From JAAKFL01 sp964629645 (GTDB lineage Bacteria > Chlamydiota > Chlamydiia > Chlamydiales > SLFE01), in contig CAZVSU010000097.1 of the NCBI GenBank assembly GCA_964629645.1, positions 1 through 7,549 on the forward strand: 7,549 nucleotides of DNA, in the 5' to 3' direction. Made by a program: the position numbers and the translations under genes. The notes under the pieces are model-generated. The model had not been told where the DNA came from and searched no databases. It saw only the letters and a program-made list of their open reading frames with translations. Each line of letters opens with the position of its first letter. The first letter of the stretch is position 1. Below, one piece after another: positions 1 to 5,931 of this stretch.

Positions 1-711
1 AAGCCAAGTAGAATGATTAAATGCATCATTATAGTTGAAAGAATCTCCACCGGTGTTGTAAGGTGGATCAATATAAATCAGCTTTACTTTACCTGCAAAT
101 TGTTTCTTCAGCGTATGTAAAGCTAGCAGGTTATTACCTTTTATTATAAGATTATTTGTTATAGTATCATCTGGTAATCCTCGTTTTTTGTTTAGCTTTG
201 TGTCTCGACTAAATTTTTCAAATGAGTGTTCTCCTTCTTTATCGTAGGTTTTAGCATTCGTTAGAACTTTTGGTTCAAGCAATTGAGTAATTTCGTCTTG
301 TGCGAGTGTCTCATTAAAGAATATTTCTTCTCGTTTTTGCTCTTCTTGACTTTGTCCCCCTTCCAAAATGCAATCTTTAAACGGCCAAACTAACTCCACC
401 TCATTTCGCTGATTAATATATTTGCCACTAATAGAGAGTCCAACCTTATTTTTGAATTGTGTATAGCTATCATTCAGGAAATTTTTCTGCTCGAGAAACT
501 GTATAAACAGATTTTGGTTAAAAATCATTGTTCCTTTTACTTCAACAAAGAATTTTTCTTTTAATTCTGGGTTATCCAATAGTAAACCTATTAATTCTTC
601 ATTGAAATTTTGAGCTTTATTAATAACAACCCATTTTTTCAGGTCTCCATTATCGGTAATAAAGTTTGGTTCTTGCTTAAGCTGTCTTATTAATGTTTCG
701 TATAATTTCAT
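1..711 (-). CDS. mod: Type III restriction-modification DNA methyltransferase (Mod), N-terminal part, cut by window edge
   Basis: The reading frame runs from ATG at 711 leftward to base 1 without a stop, giving 237 residues of a longer protein. Near the edge it has the type III N6-adenine methyltransferase signature: NNLIIKGNNLLALHTLK (about 186-202), then VKLIYIDPPYNTGGDSFNYN with the DPPY catalytic motif at residues 215-218, then a start of the FNHSTWL block typical of Mod proteins. The FxGxG cofactor motif and target recognition region would lie beyond the window. In this family Mod methylates adenine in a short asymmetric site and works with a Res helicase-nuclease, whose gene normally lies next to mod; it would be to the left and is not visible. 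The N-terminal 180 residues fit the usual Mod lead-in. The start is the first ATG after upstream stops. The assignment is firm; whether the full gene is intact cannot be seen. Confidence 0.93.
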   Translation of the reverse strand, partial: MKLYETLIRQLKQEPNFITDNGDLKKWVVINKAQNFNEELIGLLLDNPELKEKFFVEVKGTMIFNQNLFIQFLEQKNFLNDSYTQFKNKVGLSISGKYINQRNEVELVWPFKDCILEGGQSQEEQKREEIFFNETLAQDEITQLLEPKVLTNAKTYDKEGEHSFEKFSRDTKLNKKRGLPDDTITNNLIIKGNNLLALHTLKKQFAGKVKLIYIDPPYNTGGDSFNYNDAFNHSTWL

Positions 712-948
712 TGATTTTTCTTTATTATAAGGATCCAAAAATAACAATTAACAGCAATTAAAACTGCATAATTGTTCTAAAGGATTCAAAGATTTAATAT
801 CCATCATTACCATAGGATAATTGTGGCTTTATGTGAGACTTATAGATAGGCTGATGAAGGAGATTGATAAGGTTCTTGATTAAATGGAAAAATATCAAAA
901 AAGGTTCTTTTTGTTGGATTTGTTTATACGACTCTTAATTGGCATTCT

Positions 949-1797
949 TTATTTAAACATGCTATTTGAAATATACCCGTAATTACCTCTGTACCAGATG
1001 TAAGACATCTTGCCATTCTTCTTGATAATATATACATAATCATCGGGTTGTACTTTCATAGATTCATGTATAAGTCTAGCATCCTCATAAATTTGGGCAA
1101 AAGAAAATGTTTTTCTTTTAATTATATAATAATCAGTAAATTTGTTACTATTGTTCAAGTAGTTTTTACCTGAATGAACAAGTTCATCAGAAGAAGACTC
1201 ACTTTTATTATTATCTTTTTTATCTTGTATGAAACTTTTATCATCACTTAATGAACTAATTGATTCAAGAAATTTACTCAATTGAATTAATTGGTAAGTT
1301 TCTTTTTTCATTATACTTGTTAAATAAATTGAGTTCTCTACATATTCCACGGATTGCATTTCCTCTCTCGATTCCATAGATAAAATTACAATATAATTAG
1401 TCCCGGCATGAACAGAATATATTTTATTATTTTCAATACCACTATCAATTATCTTCATTTTATATGCACTTATTTTATCTTTTATCTTCCTATACGTATC
1501 ATTACTTGAATTCTGATAATGTAAAATGTTCTCTTTCTCTTCGTTTGAGGAATATAATATTACCCATCCTTTAGCAATAGAAGCTGGTTGTTTATCATAA
1601 GCCCAAGAGACAATATCGTATTCGTTCTCATTTCCCTTGTTAGAATGACTGAATTTCCATCCATTTTTAATTAAATAATCATTTATCTCAATGAAATCAG
1701 TATTATGTAGCTTAATTAGTTCATCAAGCAATAACTCTTGAGCAAAAGAGTTCAAACTGAAGGAAAAAAAAGTCAAGAAAAAAAGAATTTTTTGCAT
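949..1797 (-). CDS. Exported hypothetical protein with probable C-terminal SH3-like domain
   Basis: This is a 282-residue protein with a clear signal peptide: MQK, a Phe/Leu-rich core, and SFA before QE, so cleavage probably follows residue 19. The mature part begins with a predicted alpha/beta region (about 30-170, with YLIKNGWKF and GWVILYSS) that I do not recognise as a named family. A Lys/Asp/Ser-rich linker follows (about 185-205). The last 60 residues, including PDDYVYIIKKNGKMSYIWYR and GYISNSMF, resemble a bacterial SH3-like fold, in which a Tyr/Trp-rich strand is followed by GYIS or GYVS. Such proteins act in the envelope or are secreted, and SH3-like domains often bind peptides or cell wall; no enzymatic motif is visible. 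It lies 96 bp downstream of the DUF4468-like gene on the same strand and could be co-transcribed. No specific function can be given. Confidence 0.8.
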   Translation of the reverse strand: MQKILFFLTFFSFSLNSFAQELLLDELIKLHNTDFIEINDYLIKNGWKFSHSNKGNENEYDIVSWAYDKQPASIAKGWVILYSSNEEKENILHYQNSSNDTYRKIKDKISAYKMKIIDSGIENNKIYSVHAGTNYIVILSMESREEMQSVEYVENSIYLTSIMKKETYQLIQLSKFLESISSLSDDKSFIQDKKDNNKSESSSDELVHSGKNYLNNSNKFTDYYIIKRKTFSFAQIYEDARLIHESMKVQPDDYVYIIKKNGKMSYIWYRGNYGYISNSMFK

Positions 1798-1893
1798 TTC
1801 AATATTTAATCTGACAAAAACTATTTAATTTATTATTAAGGTACTCAGCAAATAATCAGTGATGAAGTTAATAAAAATTTTTGAGATGTAACA

Positions 1894-2502
1894 TCACCAA
1901 TTATTATTTGAATCAGATATATATGTTGATAGGTAGTTGATTGTATTTAATATCTCATTATCAATATTGTCAAAAAAATATGTGAACATTTCATGATACT
2001 TCTTATCATTTTTTCCAATAGGATAGAATTTCTCTGCGTCATTTGTAACAATTTCACCTTCCCTAATTTTCGTAGTTGTAATGCCATATCCCCAGTTGAT
2101 ACCTGTCATGCTTGGATCCTCGTATTTCAGAAAATTTATATTTGTCGCTCTGCATCTCATTTTACCATCTTTAAAGTCTAAAATTAGACTATATTGAATA
2201 CCATATTCTCTTGAACCTACTGTTGCTAAGAGACCTTTACTTTCATATTTTAATTCGAATATTTTTTCACAAATAATTTTATTATGATTTACACTATCAA
2301 TATAAGAAATAGCAAAATCACTAATTTGTGCCCATTCGAATGCATTTTCAAAAAGATTTTGTTTATCGAATGATTCATAATTTATAATTTCTTCATATTC
2401 TATCTTACGTGTGATATCATTAAAAGGAAGCTGAGAGTTTAATGTTGTATAAAGACTTAAACTAATTGTGGTTAATATAATAAAACTCCTGATTTCAAAC
2501 AT
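1894..2502 (-). CDS. Exported DUF4468-like protein
   Basis: This 202-residue protein opens with a hydrophobic segment (about residues 4-22) consistent with a signal peptide ending near LNSQ. Immediately after it, LPFNDITRKIEYEEIINYE and the following LFENAFEWAQ match the start of DUF4468, a TBP-like-fold domain of unknown function common in Bacteroidota exported proteins. In that family LP, an I-x-Y segment and a Trp-containing helix are typical. Later parts, KGLLATVG (about 89-96) and YSLILDFKDGKMRCRATNI (about 104-122), fit the strand pattern of such domains. The C-terminal 40 residues are helical and Asp/Asn-rich. No catalytic residues are evident. The start ATG follows an A-rich stretch rather than a Shine-Dalgarno sequence, as expected for this phylum. 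The family call rests on recalled sequence patterns, not a search. Confidence 0.72.
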   Translation of the reverse strand: MFEIRSFIILTTISLSLYTTLNSQLPFNDITRKIEYEEIINYESFDKQNLFENAFEWAQISDFAISYIDSVNHNKIICEKIFELKYESKGLLATVGSREYGIQYSLILDFKDGKMRCRATNINFLKYEDPSMTGINWGYGITTTKIREGEIVTNDAEKFYPIGKNDKKYHEMFTYFFDNIDNEILNTINYLSTYISDSNNNW

Positions 2503-2696
2503 TTTTTAAGATTTAAGTGGTTTTTGTTCTGATATTTATAGGATTATTATTTTTTCATTATAAAGTTTTTCATATTTTTTCTTATCTCATGAACGTGCTG
2601 AAAACTTGTTTATCTTCGATTATTGAATTACTCTTATACTTTTGGACAATTTTGCCAATATCTACTAGGAGTTTTGATTTTATCTTTTTTGTCTTT

Positions 2697-3368
2697 TCAT
2701 ATTCGGTTTCGAGATTTATATTCTTTAAGTTCCTCGGCTAATTTTTTTCTTCTAATTTCTGCTTCTGTTGAATGTTTTTCCTCCATCGCGATATATGCTT
2801 CAATAAGGCTTTCAATCTCTGAAAGTCCCGACATGTCGAAATCAGTATATATTAAAAAGCATTTCGACCGGAGATTGAAAATGATATCCTCAGTGATATT
2901 TATCAAAAGCGTCAAGTCCTCAAATATCCTGTAAACCTCAGAAGTTATTTTTTTTGGATTTCTATCAGTGTGAGCAAAATAATTATCTCTTAGAATACTA
3001 ACCTCCTCCCTGATTCTAGAAATGTTTGGAGAATTAATAGAAGAACGCCAATTTTTATATTCCATTATTGGAAAAACTTGCAACCAATCATAGCATTCAT
3101 AATTATCTATCAAATTATCTAAGAACGTTAGTAAATTGTAATTTTGATTTTTTGATTTTTGAAATAATTTCGCAATTTCTATTATCCCTAGTTTCCAGAA
3201 AGCTTCTCTTATTTTCCATATAAGTAGAGTCCTATCTGCAATATCTATCTCTTTTCCTGTTGGAGGAAAAAATAAATAATGAGCATCATGCAGATAGATT
3301 TTAGCTCGTACATGAATTTCAGTTATTTTAACCAACTCGTTACTTAGTTCTTTTTCACTATGAATCAT
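2697..3368 (-). CDS. HEPN/AbiU2-like protein, candidate abortive-infection RNase
   Basis: This 223-residue, almost fully helical protein has no signal peptide or membrane segment. Residues 127-133 read RDNYFAHTD (Arg127, His133), which matches the R-x4-6-H active motif of HEPN nucleases. The surrounding pattern (SRIREEVSILRDNYFAHTD) closely resembles the HEPN domain of AbiU2-type proteins. Known HEPN proteins cleave RNA and serve in abortive infection, toxin-antitoxin and CRISPR-associated systems. The C-terminus (about 195-220) is Glu/Lys-rich and probably coiled. No MNT nucleotidyltransferase or other obvious antitoxin gene flanks it, so it may act alone. It sits between a dead integrase and exported proteins, with a type III methyltransferase further left, which suits a defence island. 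The ATG at 3368 overlaps a six-codon upstream frame. A second open frame continues past its stop (see findings), so the C-terminus may be altered. RNase activity is inferred only. Confidence 0.65.
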   Translation of the reverse strand: MIHSEKELSNELVKITEIHVRAKIYLHDAHYLFFPPTGKEIDIADRTLLIWKIREAFWKLGIIEIAKLFQKSKNQNYNLLTFLDNLIDNYECYDWLQVFPIMEYKNWRSSINSPNISRIREEVSILRDNYFAHTDRNPKKITSEVYRIFEDLTLLINITEDIIFNLRSKCFLIYTDFDMSGLSEIESLIEAYIAMEEKHSTEAEIRRKKLAEELKEYKSRNRI

Positions 3369-3418
3369 TTCTTTTCATTGCTAGTAAATATAAAAATATG
3401 AATAACTAGTACACAAAT

Positions 3419-3426
3419 CAAATATA
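3419..3426 (-). promoter_or_regulatory. Possible -7 element for the HEPN gene
   Basis: On the minus strand these bases read TATATTTG, an exact fit to the Bacteroidota -7 consensus TAnnTTTG, about 50 bases before the HEPN start. No TTTG -33 element lies at the expected 20-base spacing, where the sequence is the tail of the integrase remnant. The call is therefore weak and AT-rich chance matches are possible. Confidence 0.35.
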
Positions 3427-3428
3427 TA

Positions 3429-3650
3429 TTAATTGAGAAAAGAAATGTTCTTTAAGTCTATGCCTATTTCTAATTCCCTCAGCCTAACATACCGGTCAAA
3501 TGTTCCCAGAGTTTTGTGTCCAGTAATCTTCATTAAGACTTATGGCGAACCATCTTGTAATATCAAATTGGGAGCCAAGCTTCTTCTTGCTGTTTGAGCT
3601 GTTGCTTAGTCATATCCCAGCTTCTGGAGAAACTTGTTTCATCCTATCAT
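3429..3650 (-). pseudogene. Tyrosine recombinase (integrase) C-terminal remnant
   Basis: One minus-strand frame of 74 codons encodes the end of a tyrosine recombinase but carries in-frame stops at 3639-3641, 3606-3608 and 3540-3542. Between the stops it reads NKFLQKLGYD, then ATAQTARRSLAPNLILQDGSP, then LMKITGHKTLGTFDRYVRL. These correspond to the box II region (the Arg of H-x-x-R is kept in TARRS, but the His is now Gln), the GHKT motif, and the catalytic Tyr in RYV. The natural stop is TAA at 3429-3431. Everything upstream of box II is missing: the gene would continue to the right, where the plus-strand array starts instead. The frame is kept across all three stops, so decay was by nonsense mutation after truncation. 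The protein cannot be functional. Confidence 0.85.
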
Positions 3651-3694
3651 TGCCCCCCCGAACTAAAATAATTTACATTTTTAACGCTTTTGCA

Positions 3695-3726
3695 TTTGCT
3701 CATTAATATTCGTAAAAGTATATTTG
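3695..3726 (+). promoter_or_regulatory. Promoter P1 of the first small-gene unit
   Basis: TTTG (3695-3698) and TATATTTG (3719-3726) form a Bacteroidota -33/-7 pair separated by exactly 20 bases. The start site would be about 25 nt before the ATG at 3758. An imperfect inverted repeat, ATATTC (3706-3711) and GTATAT (3718-3723), overlaps the -7 region and could bind a repressor. The second unit has an almost identical promoter at 5588-5619. Confidence 0.75.
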
Positions 3727-3738
3727 TATTGAGCAAAA

Positions 3739-3755
3739 ACCAAAATCACAAAATG
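3739..3755 (+). promoter_or_regulatory. A-rich translation leader, copy 1
   Basis: ACCAAAATCACAAAATG stands directly before the ATG at 3758. It is one of several near-identical leaders in this array and lacks a Shine-Dalgarno core. The ATG inside it (3753) is followed by an immediate in-frame stop and is not used. Confidence 0.55.
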
Positions 3756-3757
3756 AT

Positions 3758-4354
3758 ATGAAAAAATTAACGAAATCAGAAGCAGAAATTTTACTAACAG
3801 AAAAAGGCTTAACAGCTGAAGATGCAGCGTACATTATTAAGCTCACGAAAGCTGCAATCCCAGAAGTCATTAAGGGACTTAACAAGGAAGTTTATTTCGG
3901 TGATCTCGATATTGAAGCCATATTGAAGGTTATAGAAAACACCAAAGGCATGAAGCCTGGTCTTAAAAAGACCGAACAGAAAAAGGATCCAGTAAAAAAT
4001 CTCTTCACTGCTAATGAAAAACCGAAAACTGAAAAGGAAACTCAAGAAAAAGCTCTTCCTCCAACTATTAAGAAGGTGCGAGCGAAAGATAATCCTGATA
4101 AACTCTATTTGAAAAATATCAGAAAGGATGTCATGGAAGGCATAGTGAAATATGCCAAAGAAGCAGATCACATAGCATTTAGATTCGTGAGGCCTTATGA
4201 AACCTGGCTTTGCATGTTTAGTAGATCAGAAGCGAAAGCGATTCGAGAATTGCTTAATGAAATCCTGGAAGGTTATCCGGTAGAAGATACTTTTAGTAAG
4301 TGGGTTAAGAAGCTGGACTGGAAAATTGAGGAACGTTATTTTATAGAAAAATAA
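3758..4354 (+). CDS. Hypothetical protein, first gene of small-gene array
   Basis: I do not recognise this 198-residue protein. Three parts can be seen. An N-terminal helical segment (about 1-65) includes KSEAEILLTEKGLTAEDAAY and a second helix ending in LKVIENTKGM. A Lys/Glu/Pro-rich linker of low complexity follows (about 66-110). The C-terminal domain (about 115-198) is mixed alpha/beta, with HIAFRFVRPYETWLCMFSRS and a helix SEAKAIRELLNEILEGYP. There is no signal peptide or membrane segment, so it is cytoplasmic. The two-domain layout with a charged linker would fit a nucleic-acid or protein-binding adaptor, but no motif proves that. The start is favoured by promoter P1 and the leader just upstream. 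The 63-bp gap to the next gene holds a strong hairpin and the next leader. Confidence 0.8.
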   Translation: MKKLTKSEAEILLTEKGLTAEDAAYIIKLTKAAIPEVIKGLNKEVYFGDLDIEAILKVIENTKGMKPGLKKTEQKKDPVKNLFTANEKPKTEKETQEKALPPTIKKVRAKDNPDKLYLKNIRKDVMEGIVKYAKEADHIAFRFVRPYETWLCMFSRSEAKAIRELLNEILEGYPVEDTFSKWVKKLDWKIEERYFIEK

Positions 4355-4361
4355 TTTCAAC

Positions 4362-4385
4362 AGGGAGGGCCAGGTGGTTCTCCCT
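4362..4385 (+). repeat. GC-rich hairpin between first and second genes
   Basis: AGGGAGGGCC (4362-4371) pairs with GGTTCTCCCT (4376-4385) around an AGGT tetraloop, giving ten base pairs with two G-T wobbles. No U-run follows, so it is unlikely to be a simple terminator. It may stabilise or separate mRNA segments. Comparable hairpins follow other genes of the array. Confidence 0.65.
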
Positions 4386-4395
4386 TACGCTTAAA

Positions 4396-4413
4396 ACAAC
4401 CAAAAAAACAAAG
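4396..4413 (+). promoter_or_regulatory. A-rich translation leader, copy 2
   Basis: ACAACCAAAAAAACAAAG ends four bases before the ATG at 4418. It differs from copy 3 at only two positions. Confidence 0.55.
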
Positions 4414-4417
4414 ACAT

Positions 4418-4666
4418 ATGAAAAAATCAGAACAATTACATGAATTTAGAAAAGCGAAGCAACTTGCTTTTAACCTACCGAGGAATCATTACCAAAGAAT
4501 TGGAGGAAATGATGAAAAGCCTGGTAATTATTGTGGATATAAAACCTGCGATGGAAGAACATTTGTAATTGCTGACAGCTCAGATTATATGCAAAATCCT
4601 GATTGTTGGATTGATGGAAAGCCAGCCAGGCGAGTTTATGATGGATTCACGGTAATGAAAAAATAG
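4418..4666 (+). CDS. Small hypothetical protein (82 aa)
   Basis: This small soluble protein is not recognised. Its first 20 residues are a basic helix (MKKSEQLHEFRKAKQLAFNL). The rest looks like a compact beta-rich domain with Gly and aromatic residues: RIGGNDEKPGNYCGYKT, then TFVIADSSDYMQNPDCWIDG. Three cysteines (39, 44, 63) might form a site, but there is no fourth to make a standard zinc ribbon. It follows a leader copy at its ATG and is only six bases from the next gene, so the two are probably translated together. Codon use resembles its neighbours. An accessory role on a mobile element is inferred from context only. Confidence 0.72.
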   Translation: MKKSEQLHEFRKAKQLAFNLPRNHYQRIGGNDEKPGNYCGYKTCDGRTFVIADSSDYMQNPDCWIDGKPARRVYDGFTVMKK

Positions 4667-4672
4667 TTTTCT

Positions 4673-4936
4673 ATGGAGAGGAATATTTTAAAGACTGGCT
4701 CCCTGGTAGTTTATGATACTGAATGTGGAGCCTTTTACGGAGAGTTACTGGACATGAGAAAAGCCGGTATTGAACCTGAAAATGGCCAGTTGGTAGTTGA
4801 GCATACTAAGACCGGAAAGAAGATCCCTTTTGAATTTGTAAAGAATGACTTCAACATGGCAAAAACCGAAAAGCTGGCTGAGATCTATACTAATAAGAAG
4901 CTGGATGTAAAGCTTGTATTATTTGAAAGCATTTAA
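4673..4936 (+). CDS. Small hypothetical protein (87 aa)
   Basis: This is an 87-residue protein of unknown family. The first half reads as a small beta-barrel-like strand series (TGSLVVYDTECGAFYGELLD, then NGQLVVEHTKTGKKIPFEFV), and the second half as a helix with KTEKLAEIYTNKKLD. There is no signal peptide. The start lies six bases after the stop of the preceding gene and has no leader copy of its own, which favours translational coupling to that gene. Its stop codon (4934-4936) directly abuts the leader of radC at 4937. The tight packing supports a single polycistronic message. Function unknown. Confidence 0.72.
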   Translation: MERNILKTGSLVVYDTECGAFYGELLDMRKAGIEPENGQLVVEHTKTGKKIPFEFVKNDFNMAKTEKLAEIYTNKKLDVKLVLFESI

Positions 4937-4954
4937 ACAACCAAAATCACAAAG
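4937..4954 (+). promoter_or_regulatory. A-rich translation leader, copy 3 (radC)
   Basis: ACAACCAAAATCACAAAG begins at the first base after the preceding stop codon and ends three bases before the radC ATG at 4958. This is the full-length form of the repeated leader. Confidence 0.6.
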
Positions 4955-4957
4955 AAT

Positions 4958-5404
4958 ATGAAAGCGTATAAGTCAAGAATGAGAAAACTTAGAATTGTTG
5001 AAGAGAATTCTGAATATCAGAAGGTGAAAGTTTATAACTCAAAAATCACAGCAGATTTAGCGAGAGGTTTCTTTGAGGACAGCATAAATATCTATGAGAG
5101 TTTCTTCCTGGTATTGCTAAGCAGATCAAATACAACTCAAGGAATTGTTAAGATCAGCCAAGGAGGAACAGCCGGAACCGTTATTGATGTCAAGCTTATA
5201 GCGAAATATGCTGTGAATACTTTATCCAGTGCTGTTATATTGGTTCATAATCACCCTTCAGGAAATACAAGCCCTTCCAGTGCTGACAGGAAAATTACCG
5301 ATAAAATTCAAAAGGCCCTGCTTTTACTGGATATTTTAGTGCTTGACCATGTTATTGTAACTAAGGACTCTTATTATTCATTTGCTGATAATGGAATATT
5401 ATAG
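4958..5404 (+). CDS. radC: RadC-like JAB/MPN-domain protein
   Basis: This 148-residue protein is a JAB domain throughout and lacks the N-terminal helix-hairpin-helix part of chromosomal RadC. This is the short form usual on Bacteroidota plasmids, conjugative elements and islands. Family blocks run in order: ESFFLVLLSRSNT (about 47-59), GGTAGTVIDVKLIAKYA (about 69-85), VHNHPSGNTSPSSAD with metal-binding His97 and His99 and Asp110, and LDHVIVTKDSYYSFADNGIL at the end. The putative catalytic Glu in ES and the metal ligands are all kept, so the fold looks intact. JAB domains bind zinc and can be metalloproteases, but RadC substrates are not established, and the old link to DNA repair is doubtful. 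It is the last gene of the first unit and is followed by hairpins and a terminator. Confidence 0.92.
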   Translation: MKAYKSRMRKLRIVEENSEYQKVKVYNSKITADLARGFFEDSINIYESFFLVLLSRSNTTQGIVKISQGGTAGTVIDVKLIAKYAVNTLSSAVILVHNHPSGNTSPSSADRKITDKIQKALLLLDILVLDHVIVTKDSYYSFADNGIL

Positions 5405-5414
5405 AAAGTTATTT

Positions 5415-5436
5415 AAAAGCCCAGAGAGGCTATTTT
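5415..5436 (+). terminator. Weak hairpin with T-run after radC
   Basis: AGCC (5418-5421) pairs with GGCT (5428-5431) across a six-base loop and is followed by ATTTTT. The stem is short, so termination here would be partial; a stronger terminator lies 100 bases on. Confidence 0.35.
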
Positions 5437-5518
5437 TCATCTAACCTGGTAAATACATTATCAAAAAACCTTGAGCCTTAATTTTGGCCACTGAAACAGC
5501 TGAGGAAAGCAAAGAAAG

Positions 5519-5544
5519 ACCTGGTGTAAAGCCAGGTTTTTTTT
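5519..5544 (+). terminator. Rho-independent terminator of the first unit
   Basis: ACCTGG (5519-5524) and CCAGGT (5532-5537) form a stem with a seven-base loop and run straight into eight T (5537-5544). It lies 115 bases after the radC stop and before promoter P2, so it closes the first transcription unit. Confidence 0.8.
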
Positions 5545-5587
5545 GTTAGAAAAAATGTGTAAAAAGTGCTAAAAATTAGCTCTATAA

Positions 5588-5619
5588 TTTGCATATAAAT
5601 ATACGAAAAAGTATATTTG
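5588..5619 (+). promoter_or_regulatory. Promoter P2 of the second small-gene unit
   Basis: TTTG (5588-5591) and TATATTTG (5612-5619) are separated by 20 bases, as in P1. Over 34 bases (5588-5621 against 3695-3728) 29 are identical. A perfect inverted repeat, ATATAC (5599-5604) and GTATAT (5611-5616), lies between and over the elements and is a candidate operator. The first gene starts 40 bases downstream. Confidence 0.75.
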
Positions 5620-5638
5620 TAATAACGAATTAATAATG

Positions 5639-5656
5639 ACAACCAAAATTACAAAG
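5639..5656 (+). promoter_or_regulatory. A-rich translation leader, copy 4
   Basis: ACAACCAAAATTACAAAG differs from copy 3 at one base and ends two bases before the ATG at 5659. Confidence 0.6.
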
Positions 5657-5658
5657 TT

Positions 5659-5889
5659 ATGACAACAATTTTTGAAATACTCGATGATTACTCCAGAGAA
5701 AACCAGATGAAGGCTGTAAAAAACCGGAAAATTGCCCTTGTTGATGTTGATTGCGACAACCACTGTATTTATGTTATGGGTGACCCTATAGCAATTTTAA
5801 ACGAATTTGATGATGATATAGCCCCGATGACCGAGGAATATGAAAGTCTGGAAGACTATTTTATTGAAAAAGGAATGAAAGAAATTTAG
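5659..5889 (+). CDS. Small acidic hypothetical protein (76 aa)
   Basis: This is a 76-residue unrecognised protein. It begins with a short helix (TIFEILDDYSRENQMKAV), followed by KIALVDVDCDNHCIYVMG, which looks like two strands, and an acidic tail (NEFDDDIAPMTEEYESLEDY). The strong net negative charge is shared by many small phage or plasmid proteins, including some DNA mimics, but nothing more specific supports such a role. Promoter P2 and leader copy 4 fix the start. A stable tetraloop hairpin follows its stop. Function unknown. Confidence 0.72.
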   Translation: MTTIFEILDDYSRENQMKAVKNRKIALVDVDCDNHCIYVMGDPIAILNEFDDDIAPMTEEYESLEDYFIEKGMKEI

Positions 5890-5898
5890 TAATTAACC

Positions 5899-5916
5899 TG
5901 GGGCCGGAAGGCTCCA
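5899..5916 (+). repeat. GC-rich hairpin with GGAA tetraloop
   Basis: Bases 5899-5905 pair with 5910-5916 (seven pairs, one G-T wobble) around GGAA, a GNRA-type loop. It lies ten bases after a stop codon and is not followed by a T-run. Confidence 0.65.
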
Positions 5917-5931
5917 CAAACCATATTTAAA

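Larger units (their letters stand above)
3651..3757. other. Intergenic junction between the minus-strand and plus-strand arms
   Basis: The stretch 3369-3757 has no intact gene; apart from the integrase remnant it holds this junction. A run of seven C (3653-3659) directly abuts the broken end of the integrase frame. To its right, AT-rich sequence leads into the promoter of the plus-strand array. Strand usage and base composition both change here, which suggests the seam between two pieces of DNA with different histories. No flanking repeat or tRNA end is visible. Confidence 0.5.

Noticed and set aside
736..743. TATTTTTG on the minus strand as a -7 element for mod
   Set aside because: It fits TAnnTTTG, but no -33 element lies at the right distance and AT-rich DNA yields such matches often.
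1859..1897. GTGATG/CATCAC inverted repeat at the end of the DUF4468-like gene
   Set aside because: Arms are only six bases with a 27-base loop, and no T-run follows in the gene's direction, so a terminator cannot be supported.
2517..2934. Plus-strand frames of 74 and 103 codons rich in Phe and Ser
   Set aside because: They lie opposite the HEPN gene and its AT-rich downstream region, have the hydrophobic composition of an antisense shadow, and have no leader or family resemblance.
3703..3885. Minus-strand 60-codon frame across promoter P1
   Set aside because: It overlaps the promoter and the start of the plus-strand gene, and shows no recognisable protein pattern.
3809..4171. Minus-strand frame of 120 codons opposite the first array gene
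   Set aside because: Phe/Ile-rich antisense shadow of a Lys/Glu-rich gene with a good promoter and leader on the plus strand.
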